15,304 nt of DNA from CAZXCQ01 sp964639275 (GCA_964639275.1 CAZXCQ010000153.1:1-15304); one strand, 5' to 3'. Counted from the stretch's first letter, positions 6,529 to 13,196 are shown. Program-made: numbers and translations. The notes: generated by a model not told the origin, from the sequence alone.

Positions 6529-7851
6529 ATGAATGAGAAGACCTCTTACTGGAATGAGGAGATTGAGACACTGCCCCGGGAGAAGATGCGATCTCTTCAA
6601 TACCAACGCATAAAGGACCGCCTGATGTATCTGGCGGAAAACTCCCCTTTTTATCAAAGGAAATTTGGGGAAACAGGTCTGGAAGCGGGGAAGATAAGAG
6701 AGCTGGACGATTTTCGCGAACAGGTCCCCTTTACCACCAAAGAGGAGGTGCAGGAGCAGAGGGAGAGGAGAAAGGATCCCTATGGCGGGCTCCTGTGCGT
6801 GCCCCCGCAAGATATTGTCCACCTGACGAGAACCGCCGGGACCACGGGGGTCCCCACCCTATACGGCTTCACCCTAAAGGACCTGGAGCAGGTCGGGGAA
6901 CTTACGGCGCGAATATGGTACCAGATCGGGGCCAGGAGGGGTCACACCGTGGCCATTGCCACCATGGGTTGCTGGAATTCCTTTGCCACCGCGCTGGTGG
7001 AAGGGTTGCGAGCAGGGGGAATAGGGAGATATCATTTTAGCATGCCTGTCCCGGGAGAGGAGGTATTCCCCATCGAGATCCTCCCCAGATGGATGGATGT
7101 AGAGGGGATATACCTCTCCTCAAGGCCGCTCTGGCACGTCACGAAAAGATATGGGGGGAGGCTCCAGGAACTCCTCCCCAGGCTCGCGTATCTCTTTATG
7201 GCGGGGCAGCATGTGACCCCGGCCTTTAGGAAGGGGATAGAGGCGCTCTGGGGGGGCAGGCTCTTCGAGGCATACACCATGACCGATGTGGCTCTTCCAG
7301 CGGCCAACTGCACGGCGCAGACAGAGACCTTCCACTTTCCCGAAGACGCCTTTTTCCTGGAGGTGATCGATCCTGATACGGGCGAGGACCTCACCGGGAG
7401 CGGGAAGGTGGGCGAGATCGTCGTCTCATCGCTCCGCCTGGAAGGGACCCCACTCCTGCGTTTTCGGAGCGGGGATTTGGGGTTTACCGTCTTCAAAAGG
7501 TGCCCCTGCGGTCGAACCGGGATGCGGTTGGGCATCTCGGAGAGGATGGCGCATGCGGTTGATGTGGGTAATCGGACGGTCTTTAGTTCAGAGATCGAAG
7601 AGATCCTCTACGGGATTCCCGAACTCTTTCTAAGACAGTACTATCTGGTAAGAAAAAAGACCCAGCCCCAGGAATCGCTGATCCTCCGTGTGGAGCGGCC
7701 ATCGGATCTCTCCAATGAGGGTCGGTTAAAGAAAGTCCTCGTCTCCAAGATCAGAGAGGCCCTTGATGTGGACTCACAGGTCGAATTTATCTCCGAAGGA
7801 GATGAGAGATTTGTCGCCCTTTACAAGTTCCTAAAGGTGGTTACGGAGTAG
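6529..7851 (+). CDS. PaaK-type (phenylacetate-CoA ligase family) adenylate-forming acyl-CoA ligase
   Basis: This 440-residue member of the PaaK/coenzyme F390 synthetase branch would convert a carboxylic acid, ATP and CoA to an acyl-CoA. It has the N-terminal RIKDRLMYLAENSPFY pattern, the phosphate-binding loop TAGTTGVP at 102-109, and FHFPEDAFFLEVIDPDTGE as in PaaK. RSGD at 313-316 would bind the AMP ribose, and CPCGRTGMRLG starts at 325. The C-terminal domain ends with lysines at 433 and 436, either of which could be the catalytic lysine. Its position downstream of the dehydrogenase suggests that it activates the pathway's entry substrate. ATG 6529 is chosen over 6523 because GGGGGA (6518-6523) then has normal spacing. 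The last 11 bases overlap the convergent small gene. PaaK relatives use many aryl and other acids, so the substrate is not assigned. Confidence 0.88.
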   Translation: MNEKTSYWNEEIETLPREKMRSLQYQRIKDRLMYLAENSPFYQRKFGETGLEAGKIRELDDFREQVPFTTKEEVQEQRERRKDPYGGLLCVPPQDIVHLTRTAGTTGVPTLYGFTLKDLEQVGELTARIWYQIGARRGHTVAIATMGCWNSFATALVEGLRAGGIGRYHFSMPVPGEEVFPIEILPRWMDVEGIYLSSRPLWHVTKRYGGRLQELLPRLAYLFMAGQHVTPAFRKGIEALWGGRLFEAYTMTDVALPAANCTAQTETFHFPEDAFFLEVIDPDTGEDLTGSGKVGEIVVSSLRLEGTPLLRFRSGDLGFTVFKRCPCGRTGMRLGISERMAHAVDVGNRTVFSSEIEEILYGIPELFLRQYYLVRKKTQPQESLILRVERPSDLSNEGRLKKVLVSKIREALDVDSQVEFISEGDERFVALYKFLKVVTE

Positions 7852-8017
7852 AACTATATCGCGCCACCACCCTTTTCCGCTCTTCCTCGGGCAGGGATCG
7901 AACATAAGACCTCCAGCCGGGACACCAGCCAGTATGCCACCTCCACAGGCGGGACAAGAGCGACCGGGGATTTTTGTCATACCTGGCCCTGAACTTACAT
8001 GTCTCACAGCGACTCAT
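7841..8017 (-). CDS. Small Cys/His/Trp-rich protein, 58 residues, function unknown
   Basis: Reading leftward from 8017 gives a 58-residue protein with the strongest ribosome site in the window: AGGAGGTG at 8030-8023, 7 bases before the ATG. It begins MSRCETCKFRARYDKNP and contains RLWRWHTGWCPGW, then a charged tail (LPEEERKR). Cys4, Cys7, His28 and Cys32 could bind zinc or iron, since CxxC followed by HxxxC is a plausible four-ligand set. Four tryptophans fall in 11 residues. No signal peptide or membrane segment is present. I have the impression of similar unannotated small proteins in other deltaproteobacteria, but cannot confirm this here. The stop lies inside the final codons of the convergent ligase gene. 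It is transcribed away from the BKACE gene, so the 175-bp gap to that gene is a divergent promoter region. Confidence 0.75.
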   Translation of the reverse strand: MSRCETCKFRARYDKNPRSLLSRLWRWHTGWCPGWRSYVRSLPEEERKRVVARYSSTP

Positions 8018-8035
8018 TGTTGCACCTCCTCTCCC

Positions 8036-8105
8036 TACAAACTTGACAGCAAGGTGTTGTTGAGCTAATCAAACATCTAATTAAATCTTGTGGTTAGTGT
8101 CAAGG
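8036..8105. promoter_or_regulatory. Candidate divergent promoter region with TTGACA on both strands
   Basis: Leftward, TTGACA at 8103-8098 is followed after 17 bases by TTAGAT at 8080-8075, a weak -10 box that could serve the small protein gene. Rightward, TTGACA at 8043-8048 is followed after 17 bases by TAATCA, a poor -10 box, which could serve the BKACE gene. The segment between is AT-rich compared with the flanking genes. The perfect -35 hexamers are seen directly; promoter function is inferred. Confidence 0.35.
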
Positions 8106-8126
8106 TAATATTTTTGTCTCTCAATC

Positions 8127-8152
8127 CCTGCTCCCCGGTTTACGGGAGCGGG
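8127..8152 (+). promoter_or_regulatory. Leader hairpin upstream of the BKACE gene
   Basis: Bases 8127-8135 and 8144-8152 form a 9-bp stem (eight Watson-Crick pairs and one T-G wobble) with an 8-base loop. It lies 40 bases upstream of the start codon. No T tract follows, so it is not a simple terminator. It could stabilise the leader or be incidental; it is too small for a known riboswitch. Confidence 0.35.
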
Positions 8153-8192
8153 CCTTTGTCCCTTATGGGATTTTCTCGAGGGGGTATCAGAG

Positions 8193-9068
8193 ATGAATGA
8201 AAAAAAGGTCGTTCTGACAGTGTCCGTAACCGGTTCAATTGGTGACAGGGAAGGAAACCCTTCACTTCCCGTAACCCCCAAAGAGATCGCAGAGAGCGCC
8301 CTTGAGGCATATCAAGCCGGGGCCTCTGTCGCCCACATCCACGTGAGGGATGTGGAGACAGGAAGGCCTTCGATGGAGTTTGGCCTTTATAAAGAGGTGG
8401 TCCAGCGTATTCGAGACCACTCCGACATGATACTCAACCTGACCACGGGGGCAGGGGCCCGCTTTATTCCGGATGACAACGACCCCGTCGGTATGGGACC
8501 CGGCTCAACCCTGTCCAGACCGGAGCGACGTATCGAGCATGTGCTTCGGTTGGCCCCGGAGATCTGTTCCCTGGATGTAGGTTCCATGAATTTTGGCCCC
8601 CATGTCTTTGTCAACTATCTATCGCACGTGGAATGGATGGCGGAGCAGATAAGGGATGCCGGGGTCAAGCCGGAACTGGAGGTCTTTGACATGGGGCATA
8701 TAGAAATAGCAAACCATCTCCTCAGGACCGGGCGGGTGGCGCGCCCCCCGCTTTTCCAGCTCTGTCTGGGGACCCGCTGGGGGATACCGGCGACAGCCCA
8801 GAACATGGTCATGATGAGGAATGCCTTGCCTTCCGACGCCATCTGGGCCGGTTTTGGAATCGGGGCAACCTCTTTCCAGATGCTCGCACAGTCTCTCATC
8901 CTGGGCGGAAACCTGCGGATCGGGTTTGAAGACACCCTTTACGTATCAAGGGGGGAACTGGCCACCAGTAACAGACAGCTTGTGGAGAAGTCCGTCTCGA
9001 TCATGCGGCTCCTCGGAAAGGAGCCCTCAACCGCCGGGGAGGCCAGGGATCTGCTCCATCTCCGTTGA
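8193..9068 (+). CDS. Beta-keto acid cleavage enzyme (BKACE, DUF849 family)
   Basis: This 291-residue protein belongs to the family of Kce (3-keto-5-aminohexanoate cleavage enzyme). Those TIM-barrel metalloenzymes react a beta-keto acid with acetyl-CoA to give acetoacetate and a new acyl-CoA. Motifs in order: AHIHVRD at 47-53, whose His48 and His50 are zinc ligands; NLTTGAG; SLDVGSMNFG; PELEVFDMGHI; LCLGTRWGIPAT; GFGIGA; and RIGFED, whose Glu246 is the third expected ligand. The length is usual. GAGGGGG sits about 8 bases before the ATG. It lies 341 bp beyond the six-gene operon, with one opposing small gene between, so it is probably transcribed separately but may serve the same pathway. The product would be a CoA ester plus acetoacetate. 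BKACE members differ widely in substrate, so none is assigned. Confidence 0.9.
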   Translation: MNEKKVVLTVSVTGSIGDREGNPSLPVTPKEIAESALEAYQAGASVAHIHVRDVETGRPSMEFGLYKEVVQRIRDHSDMILNLTTGAGARFIPDDNDPVGMGPGSTLSRPERRIEHVLRLAPEICSLDVGSMNFGPHVFVNYLSHVEWMAEQIRDAGVKPELEVFDMGHIEIANHLLRTGRVARPPLFQLCLGTRWGIPATAQNMVMMRNALPSDAIWAGFGIGATSFQMLAQSLILGGNLRIGFEDTLYVSRGELATSNRQLVEKSVSIMRLLGKEPSTAGEARDLLHLR

Positions 9069-9110
9069 TCGATTCTTCCGGGTCTCCTGATTCATCTCCT
9101 CTTAATCCAA

Positions 9111-9455
9111 TCAGCACGTCAGGTGAAAACAGGCCCCGACCCTCTTCTCGGGCCACAGCCCATTGAATAGCTCCATGGCCCTTTCATTGGCCTCCGGATA
9201 AAACCCGATGCCCCTCTGATCAAGGAGCTTTTCCAGTTCCTGATCGGGCCTTACCATTCCACTGACACCGGTACCCGCAACAATGACCTCCGGATCGGAT
9301 TCGATCAGCCTTATGATATCACCGCTTGAGAGCCTGTGCCCCCTCTTTCGATACCATGAACCCTCCACCCGACCATCCGGATAGATCACCAGGTCTGTGG
9401 TGTATCTCCTCCCATCAATGACAATAGATCCAAATGCGCACCCTTCTATCTTCAT
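9111..9455 (-). CDS. Mth938-like domain protein (DUF498 family)
   Basis: This 114-residue protein fills the whole Mth938-like domain: FGSIVIDGRRY at 8-18, DLVIYPDGRV at 21-30, SWYRKRGHRLS near 33-43, EVIVAGTGVSGMV near 56-68, and a C-terminal GACFHLTC. The family occurs in bacteria, archaea and animals (AAMDC); its biochemical role is not established. There is no signal peptide, so it is probably cytosolic. Its ATG overlaps the TGA of the upstream hydrolase gene (ATGA at 9455-9452), a sign of translational coupling, and AAAGGA lies 6 bases upstream. It converges on the BKACE gene with a 42-bp gap that holds no clear terminator. Confidence 0.85.
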   Translation of the reverse strand: MKIEGCAFGSIVIDGRRYTTDLVIYPDGRVEGSWYRKRGHRLSSGDIIRLIESDPEVIVAGTGVSGMVRPDQELEKLLDQRGIGFYPEANERAMELFNGLWPEKRVGACFHLTC

Positions 9456-10297
9456 GGATGATCCTTTGGTTCCCCGGTCTTCAACCAGTCCAGCAGATAG
9501 GCAAACACCGCTTCCTTTTCCGGCTCATTATGGATCTCGTGATAAAGGTGATCCCAGATCTTCAGGGTGCAGAGTTCCCCCGCCTTTTGAGCAAATTCCC
9601 GGGTTGCCTCAACCGACGTGAGCCGGTCTGTCCCCCCATGCATCAACAGGAGCGGCACGGGAAAACGGGCGGCATTCTCCAGGGCCCACAGCCCCGAGGC
9701 CAGGAAATCCATGGCCAGACGCGCCGTAATGCGGTCATGGACCAGGGGGTCGCTGATATAGGCATTCACGACCTCCGGATCACGCGAAATCATCTCTCGA
9801 TCTATCTCATTGGACATGGAGAGGGAAGGGACCAGACGATACATGACCTTCCCCAGGGTCATCTTCCAGCCCGGTGGCTCAAACCCGGGGCGGAGCGCCG
9901 GACCGGTGGCAATCACCCCGCTCACATCGGGGGGGTGACGTAAGGCGTAATTGAGTACCAGGTTGCCGCCAAGGCTGTGGCCGTATAGAAGACGGGGTCG
10001 ATCCGGAAGACGTGTCTTGGCCTCTTCCAAGAGCCTGGAGATATCCCGCATCAGGTCTTCAAAGGTCCTGGAATGCCCCCGTTTTCCCTCAGACCTTCCA
10101 TGGCCCCTGAGGTCAAAAGCCAGCAGGGCGTAGCCAGAGTCGTATAGAACCGCTGCCAGGTGCCCGTACCGGCCGCTGTGCTCTCCCAACCCGTGTACCA
10201 GGCAGATCGCGGCCCTTGGGTGGGTCTCTGGCTGCCAGCCCTGACCATATAGCCGGAGGCCATCTTCTGTCTTCCATTCCAATTCAAAGTGTGACAT
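9452..10297 (-). CDS. Alpha/beta hydrolase, monoacylglycerol lipase/lysophospholipase type
   Basis: This 281-residue serine hydrolase resembles monoglyceride lipase. It would hydrolyse carboxylic esters, probably monoacylglycerol or lysophospholipid. The triad is visible: Ser108 in GHSLGG (106-111), Asp224 in HGGTD (220-224), and His253 in YHEIHNE (252-258), the arrangement known in human monoglyceride lipase. His35-Gly36 (VHGLGEHSGRY) would form the oxyanion hole, and FDLRGHGRS at 61-69 is typical of the family. No signal peptide is seen, so it is cytosolic or peripheral. A GGAG lies about 7 bases before the ATG, and a promoter-like pair lies 117-146 bases upstream. It is first in a two-gene unit with the Mth938 protein. 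The fold and triad are firm; the substrate is inferred. Confidence 0.88.
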   Translation of the reverse strand: MSHFELEWKTEDGLRLYGQGWQPETHPRAAICLVHGLGEHSGRYGHLAAVLYDSGYALLAFDLRGHGRSEGKRGHSRTFEDLMRDISRLLEEAKTRLPDRPRLLYGHSLGGNLVLNYALRHPPDVSGVIATGPALRPGFEPPGWKMTLGKVMYRLVPSLSMSNEIDREMISRDPEVVNAYISDPLVHDRITARLAMDFLASGLWALENAARFPVPLLLMHGGTDRLTSVEATREFAQKAGELCTLKIWDHLYHEIHNEPEKEAVFAYLLDWLKTGEPKDHP

Positions 10298-10413
10298 CGG
10301 GTGACTCCATAAAGGGAAGCCCCTGGGCCTCTATATCCAGATGGGAGGCGGTTGGCCGGTGGTGCCCCGGGGTGATCATGTTGGCAAAACAAAACATTTT
10401 TGGCTTTGCTTAT

Positions 10414-10443
10414 AGAATATCAATCAAAGGCCTCTCCTGTCAA
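10414..10443 (-). promoter_or_regulatory. Predicted sigma-70-type promoter for the hydrolase/Mth938 unit
   Basis: Leftward, TTGACA at 10443-10438 is followed after 18 bases by TATTCT at 10419-10414. The -35 box is perfect and the -10 box matches four of six consensus bases. Transcription would begin about 110 bases upstream of the hydrolase start. The 208-bp gap that contains it separates this unit from the serine hydrolase gene transcribed in the same direction. Confidence 0.5.
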
Positions 10444-10505
10444 AGCAAACCCGCGGAACTATCTCTCCACTTGAAATCATCCTTTGGGCGTGGCCTTTCA
10501 AGAGA

Positions 10506-11894
10506 CTATTTGATCTTTTCGGCAGGAGTTCGCACCCCTTCTTCATGCAAAATCAGTCCTGTCACCCTGCCCTCTTTATCTCTTTCAAAGGAGAGGGTAA
10601 CCCTGTCGGTCTCTAAAAAGAAGAACCGGGTCTTTGATTCCGGATACAGGATAGATGTTGGGAGACGACCGGGCTTTCCCAACCCTAAGTAGCCGTCTAC
10701 AAAGGATACTGCCATGACCACCCCGGGTCTGATTTGATACTCTCCCACATAGGACTTAAGGATTGGCGGAGTCAATGCGATAGGTCTTTTGAGATTCAGT
10801 GGTCGGACCTCCTTACCCAAGAGAACCTCCTCCAGACGCTCACGGAGAAAGGCAATCCGCCATAGTCTCGAATTGCTCAACCAGACAAGACCAAACTTCC
10901 GCTTTTTGTTAAATCCGACAAAGCTGTAATACCCGCCGGTTCCCCCATCATGCCAGCCGATGTCCCCTGTGGGGTTTACGAACCATCCGATTCCAATCTT
11001 CCACCTGGGGATAGCAGAACCGTGGCGGGGCACGTGGGTGGCTGACATGGCCGAGGATAAAGGGGTTTGTATCAGGCCCATGTTGGCCTTGAGATAGGTC
11101 ACCATATCATTGGCAGTTGAGCGGAGGGCACCACACCCGGCCAGCACAAGAAAATGCCATTCAGGGACCCCATTGCCCTCAAGGTCATGGCCGGGGGTAA
11201 GACGCCCCCGTTGATTTTGGGAAAGCCCGATGCCTGTATCCAAAAGACCGAGGGGCCTGCAAATCCTATCTATCACCAGGGTTTCAAAAGGCCTGTTTTC
11301 GTGGAGACTGAGGACGTGGCCGAGAAGCCCAAAGCCGAGGTTGCTGTACTCGAACTCGTCCCCAGGGGCGCGTGGAAGCTGATATGTGGACAGAAACCGG
11401 TATAGCTTTTCGACGGTGTAGTCTGAGTATGGGTCGTTGAGGTCCTTTGTATTGAAATTCGTGGGGACCCTGGGGAGTCCCGATGTATGGGTGGCAAGAT
11501 CCACAAGAGAAATCGGTCGGCCTCCTTTTTTTGGAACCCTGACAGATCCCGGAAGGAACTCCTGGACCGGATCATCAAGGCGGATCCGTCCGCGCACAGC
11601 CAAGTCTTGAAGCAGAAGACCGGTAAATGTCTTGGTGATAGAGCCGATGTCAAATACGGTGTTGGCATCAGGGGCCTCCCTTGAGTCTTTGGACTTGGTG
11701 CCGTAACTGAAGACCTGGGTTTGGTTGGCATCAATCACGGCGACAACAACACCCACCGCATAATTTCGCTCCAGAAGCGGCCCTGCCAGTCTGTCAAACG
11801 TATCCTTCAGGCCCTTTCCTGCGTAGATCGGAAGGGCAGAAGAGAAGGTTGCCACAAAAAAAGTCCAGGCGAGAAAAAGGGTCTTAAGAATCAT
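10506..11894 (-). CDS. Secreted serine hydrolase of the beta-lactamase (class C/EstB-like) family
   Basis: This 462-residue protein has the penicillin-binding-protein-like transpeptidase fold (Pfam Beta-lactamase). Residues 1-25 form a Sec signal peptide, with cleavage predicted after IYA. The active-site motifs are SITK at 85-88, YSN at 183-185 and HDG at 315-317 (WHDGGTGGYYSF), plus LATHTSGLP at 133-141. A C-terminal beta-rich tail at about 370-460 resembles the extra domain seen in many such esterase-like proteins. With HDG in place of KTG, and that extra domain, a peptidase or esterase role in the cell envelope is likelier than antibiotic resistance. ATG 11894 is preferred to 11903 because AAGGG then sits 9 bases away. 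It is transcribed divergently from the CBS-domain gene. Confidence 0.88.
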   Translation of the reverse strand: MILKTLFLAWTFFVATFSSALPIYAGKGLKDTFDRLAGPLLERNYAVGVVVAVIDANQTQVFSYGTKSKDSREAPDANTVFDIGSITKTFTGLLLQDLAVRGRIRLDDPVQEFLPGSVRVPKKGGRPISLVDLATHTSGLPRVPTNFNTKDLNDPYSDYTVEKLYRFLSTYQLPRAPGDEFEYSNLGFGLLGHVLSLHENRPFETLVIDRICRPLGLLDTGIGLSQNQRGRLTPGHDLEGNGVPEWHFLVLAGCGALRSTANDMVTYLKANMGLIQTPLSSAMSATHVPRHGSAIPRWKIGIGWFVNPTGDIGWHDGGTGGYYSFVGFNKKRKFGLVWLSNSRLWRIAFLRERLEEVLLGKEVRPLNLKRPIALTPPILKSYVGEYQIRPGVVMAVSFVDGYLGLGKPGRLPTSILYPESKTRFFFLETDRVTLSFERDKEGRVTGLILHEEGVRTPAEKIK

Positions 11895-11903
11895 TGTTGT
11901 CAT

Positions 11904-12213
11904 CCCTTATACAGACCGGGTAGACCGGTGATAAGATGCAGCGCCCCAGAGGCGTCTGTAGGGGCCATAACGGCCTCTTTACCTTGCAGCATATCCTAAA
12001 ATAGATGTCAATAGGGAATATATGTCCCGTTCTTACCTCTTGTGGGATTGATTATTTGTCCCATAATCTGGTATCAATACCTATCCGACACCAGTCCCAG
12101 CCCGAAGGAATAGTGCAACCCTTATGGATTCCAAAGGGTCGCAAGGGATTGAAAGGTATCCCGGCGGGCTCGGTTTGAAAACAAGACATAAGCCAAAAGG
12201 AAGGAGGAAGAAG
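11904..12213. other. 310-bp divergent intergenic region
   Basis: This region lies between the leftward serine hydrolase and the rightward CBS-ACT gene. It contains a weak rightward promoter candidate at 12040-12067, two GGGA-TCCC motifs (12014-12028 and 12044-12062), and a loose AGAGGC/GCCTCT inverted repeat (11948-11953 and 11973-11978). The CBS gene's ribosome site lies at 12201-12207. An in-frame extension of that gene to 12124 exists but lacks a ribosome site. No RNA gene was recognised. Confidence 0.45.
12040..12067 (+). promoter_or_regulatory. Candidate promoter for the CBS-ACT gene
   Basis: TTGTGG at 12040-12045 is followed after 16 bases by CATAAT at 12062-12067, which matches five of six -10 consensus bases. 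The -35 box is poor. The second GGGA-TCCC motif lies across this spacer, so a regulator binding there could control it. The implied leader is about 140 bases. Confidence 0.3.
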
Positions 12214-12858
12214 ATGAGAGTAAGGGATTTTATGAAAAAAGAGGTCATAACCGTGGACATTAAGACCCCGATTATGGCCGCACTAAAAATCATGGAACAT
12301 AACAAGATCAAGCGGTTGCCAGTGACAAAAAACACCAAATTTGTCGGTTTTGTTACAAGGGCGATGATACGCGACGCCTCCCCGTCGGCTGCTACAAGCC
12401 TCAGTGTTTACGAACTGAACTATCTCCTTTCCCAGATGACGGTTGGCGACATAATGGTCAAAGATCCGATTACCATTTCCCCGGATCTTCCTGTGGAGGA
12501 GGCGATCCAAATAGGCAAGAAACACGGAATTGGTGGCTTTCCTGTCATTGAGGACGGTGAACTGGTGGGTATTATCACGCAGTCGGATATCTCTTGGGTG
12601 GTGTCGGAGGCCCTGGGCCTTGAAGAAGCCGACAGCAAACGGATTACCATTGATGCATCAGGAGAACAGCGATTTGGGTATCTCAAAAAGCTGGTCGATA
12701 TCCTGGACTCACACAAGATCCCCATAATGAGTATTATGAGCGTGCCAAAGTCTGACAAAAAAGACTGGTTGTTGGTACTGCGGGTCAAGGCAAAAGATGC
12801 CACAGTGGCAGCGGAGGATCTAAAGAAGAACGGCTTCAAGGTAACGGACATTACATAA
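12214..12858 (+). CDS. CBS-CBS-ACT domain protein, AcuB-like
   Basis: This 214-residue protein has two CBS domains, at about 1-55 (MRVRDFMKKEVITV, KRLPVTKN, GFVTRAMIRDASPS) and 75-135 (VGDIMVKDPITI, GGFPVIEDGELVGIITQSD). An ACT-like domain follows at about 146-214 (QRFGYLKKLVDILDSHKIPI, ending FKVTDIT). The order, the 214-residue length and the ASPS segment match AcuB of Bacillus, implicated in acetoin use or control of acetyl-CoA metabolism. CBS pairs usually bind adenosine nucleotides and ACT domains bind amino acids, so a regulatory sensor is likely. ATG 12214 has AAGGAGG 6 bases upstream. The other acu genes (acuA, acuC) are absent from the window. The architecture is certain; the function is inferred. 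Confidence 0.88.
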   Translation: MRVRDFMKKEVITVDIKTPIMAALKIMEHNKIKRLPVTKNTKFVGFVTRAMIRDASPSAATSLSVYELNYLLSQMTVGDIMVKDPITISPDLPVEEAIQIGKKHGIGGFPVIEDGELVGIITQSDISWVVSEALGLEEADSKRITIDASGEQRFGYLKKLVDILDSHKIPIMSIMSVPKSDKKDWLLVLRVKAKDATVAAEDLKKNGFKVTDIT

Positions 12859-12860
12859 AT

Positions 12861-13017
12861 TGATGATTTCGTAAAGACCCATCAATGCCACTTTTCCGTC
12901 ATTCCGGCCCCGTATCAAATAGGGGATAGACTCCAGCCGGAATCCAGTATTTTCCATTGGTTACGGAGGCTCTGGACTCCGGAGTTCACCGGAGTGACGA
13001 CTTTTTACAAATCCATC
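12861..13017. repeat. Palindromic short interspersed repeat (GTCATTCCGG type)
   Basis: This imperfect inverted repeat is about 157 bp long. CGTCATTCCGG at 12897-12907 faces CCGGAGTGACG at 12989-12999. Outside these arms TGATGATTTCGTAAAG (12861-12876) pairs imperfectly with the segment ending ACAAATCCATC at 13017. Inner half-sites CCGGAATCCAG and CTGGACTCCGG are also opposed. The layout is that of a common class of non-coding palindromic elements in proteobacterial intergenic regions. It starts 2 bases after the CBS-ACT stop and might act as a transcript end or mRNA stabiliser. Confidence 0.7.
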
Positions 13018-13071
13018 GTATCAATTTAGCTTTCTTCAAAATTAGAACTGAGACAGGGGAATGGGGGTTCG

Positions 13072-13116
13072 GAATCCCCATTGCCCGGGTTTCAAACTGC
13101 CAAAGTGTTCCAATCC
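13072..13116 (+). repeat. Dispersed repeat R1, partial copy b
   Basis: CGGAATCCCCATTGCCC at 13072-13088 matches 56-72 at 16 of 17 bases. The following stretch (GGGTTTCAA, then AAAGTGTTCCAA) resembles the minus strand of 15097-15122 (GGCTTTCAA, then CAAGTGTTACAA). The first half of the repeat, seen at 1-55, is missing here. Locally AATGGGG (from 13060) and CCCCATT (13078-13084) can form a hairpin. It lies in the leader region of the next gene. Confidence 0.55.
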
Positions 13117-13122
13117 ATCAAG

Positions 13123-13170
13123 TTAGACCAAAAGATAATGATCTTTATATAAGCAAAGGCCGGGTCGGCC
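13123..13170 (+). promoter_or_regulatory. Weak promoter candidate and leader hairpin before the MBL-fold gene
   Basis: TATATA at 13146-13151 could be a -10 box, with a poor -35 (TTAGAC, 13123-13128) 17 bases upstream. A GC-rich hairpin, GGCCG/CGGCC with a 3-base loop at 13158-13170, sits between it and the ribosome site AAGGAG at 13181-13186. The hairpin is clear; the promoter is a guess from position. Confidence 0.25.
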
Positions 13171-13196
13171 GTCTGGTATTAAGGAGAAGAGAATAT

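Noticed and set aside
9069..9110. Terminator between the BKACE and Mth938 genes
   Set aside because: Only a 6-bp CTGATT/AATCAG pair with a long loop is present, too weak to call.
10506..11894. Antibiotic-resistance beta-lactamase
   Set aside because: HDG in place of KTG and the extra C-terminal domain suit an esterase or peptidase-like member. Nothing in the context indicates resistance.
12957..13196. N-terminal extension of the MBL-fold gene by 80 codons
   Set aside because: It runs through the end of a palindromic element and an R1 fragment and lacks a ribosome site. The ATG at 13197 follows AAGGAG and begins the family-like region.
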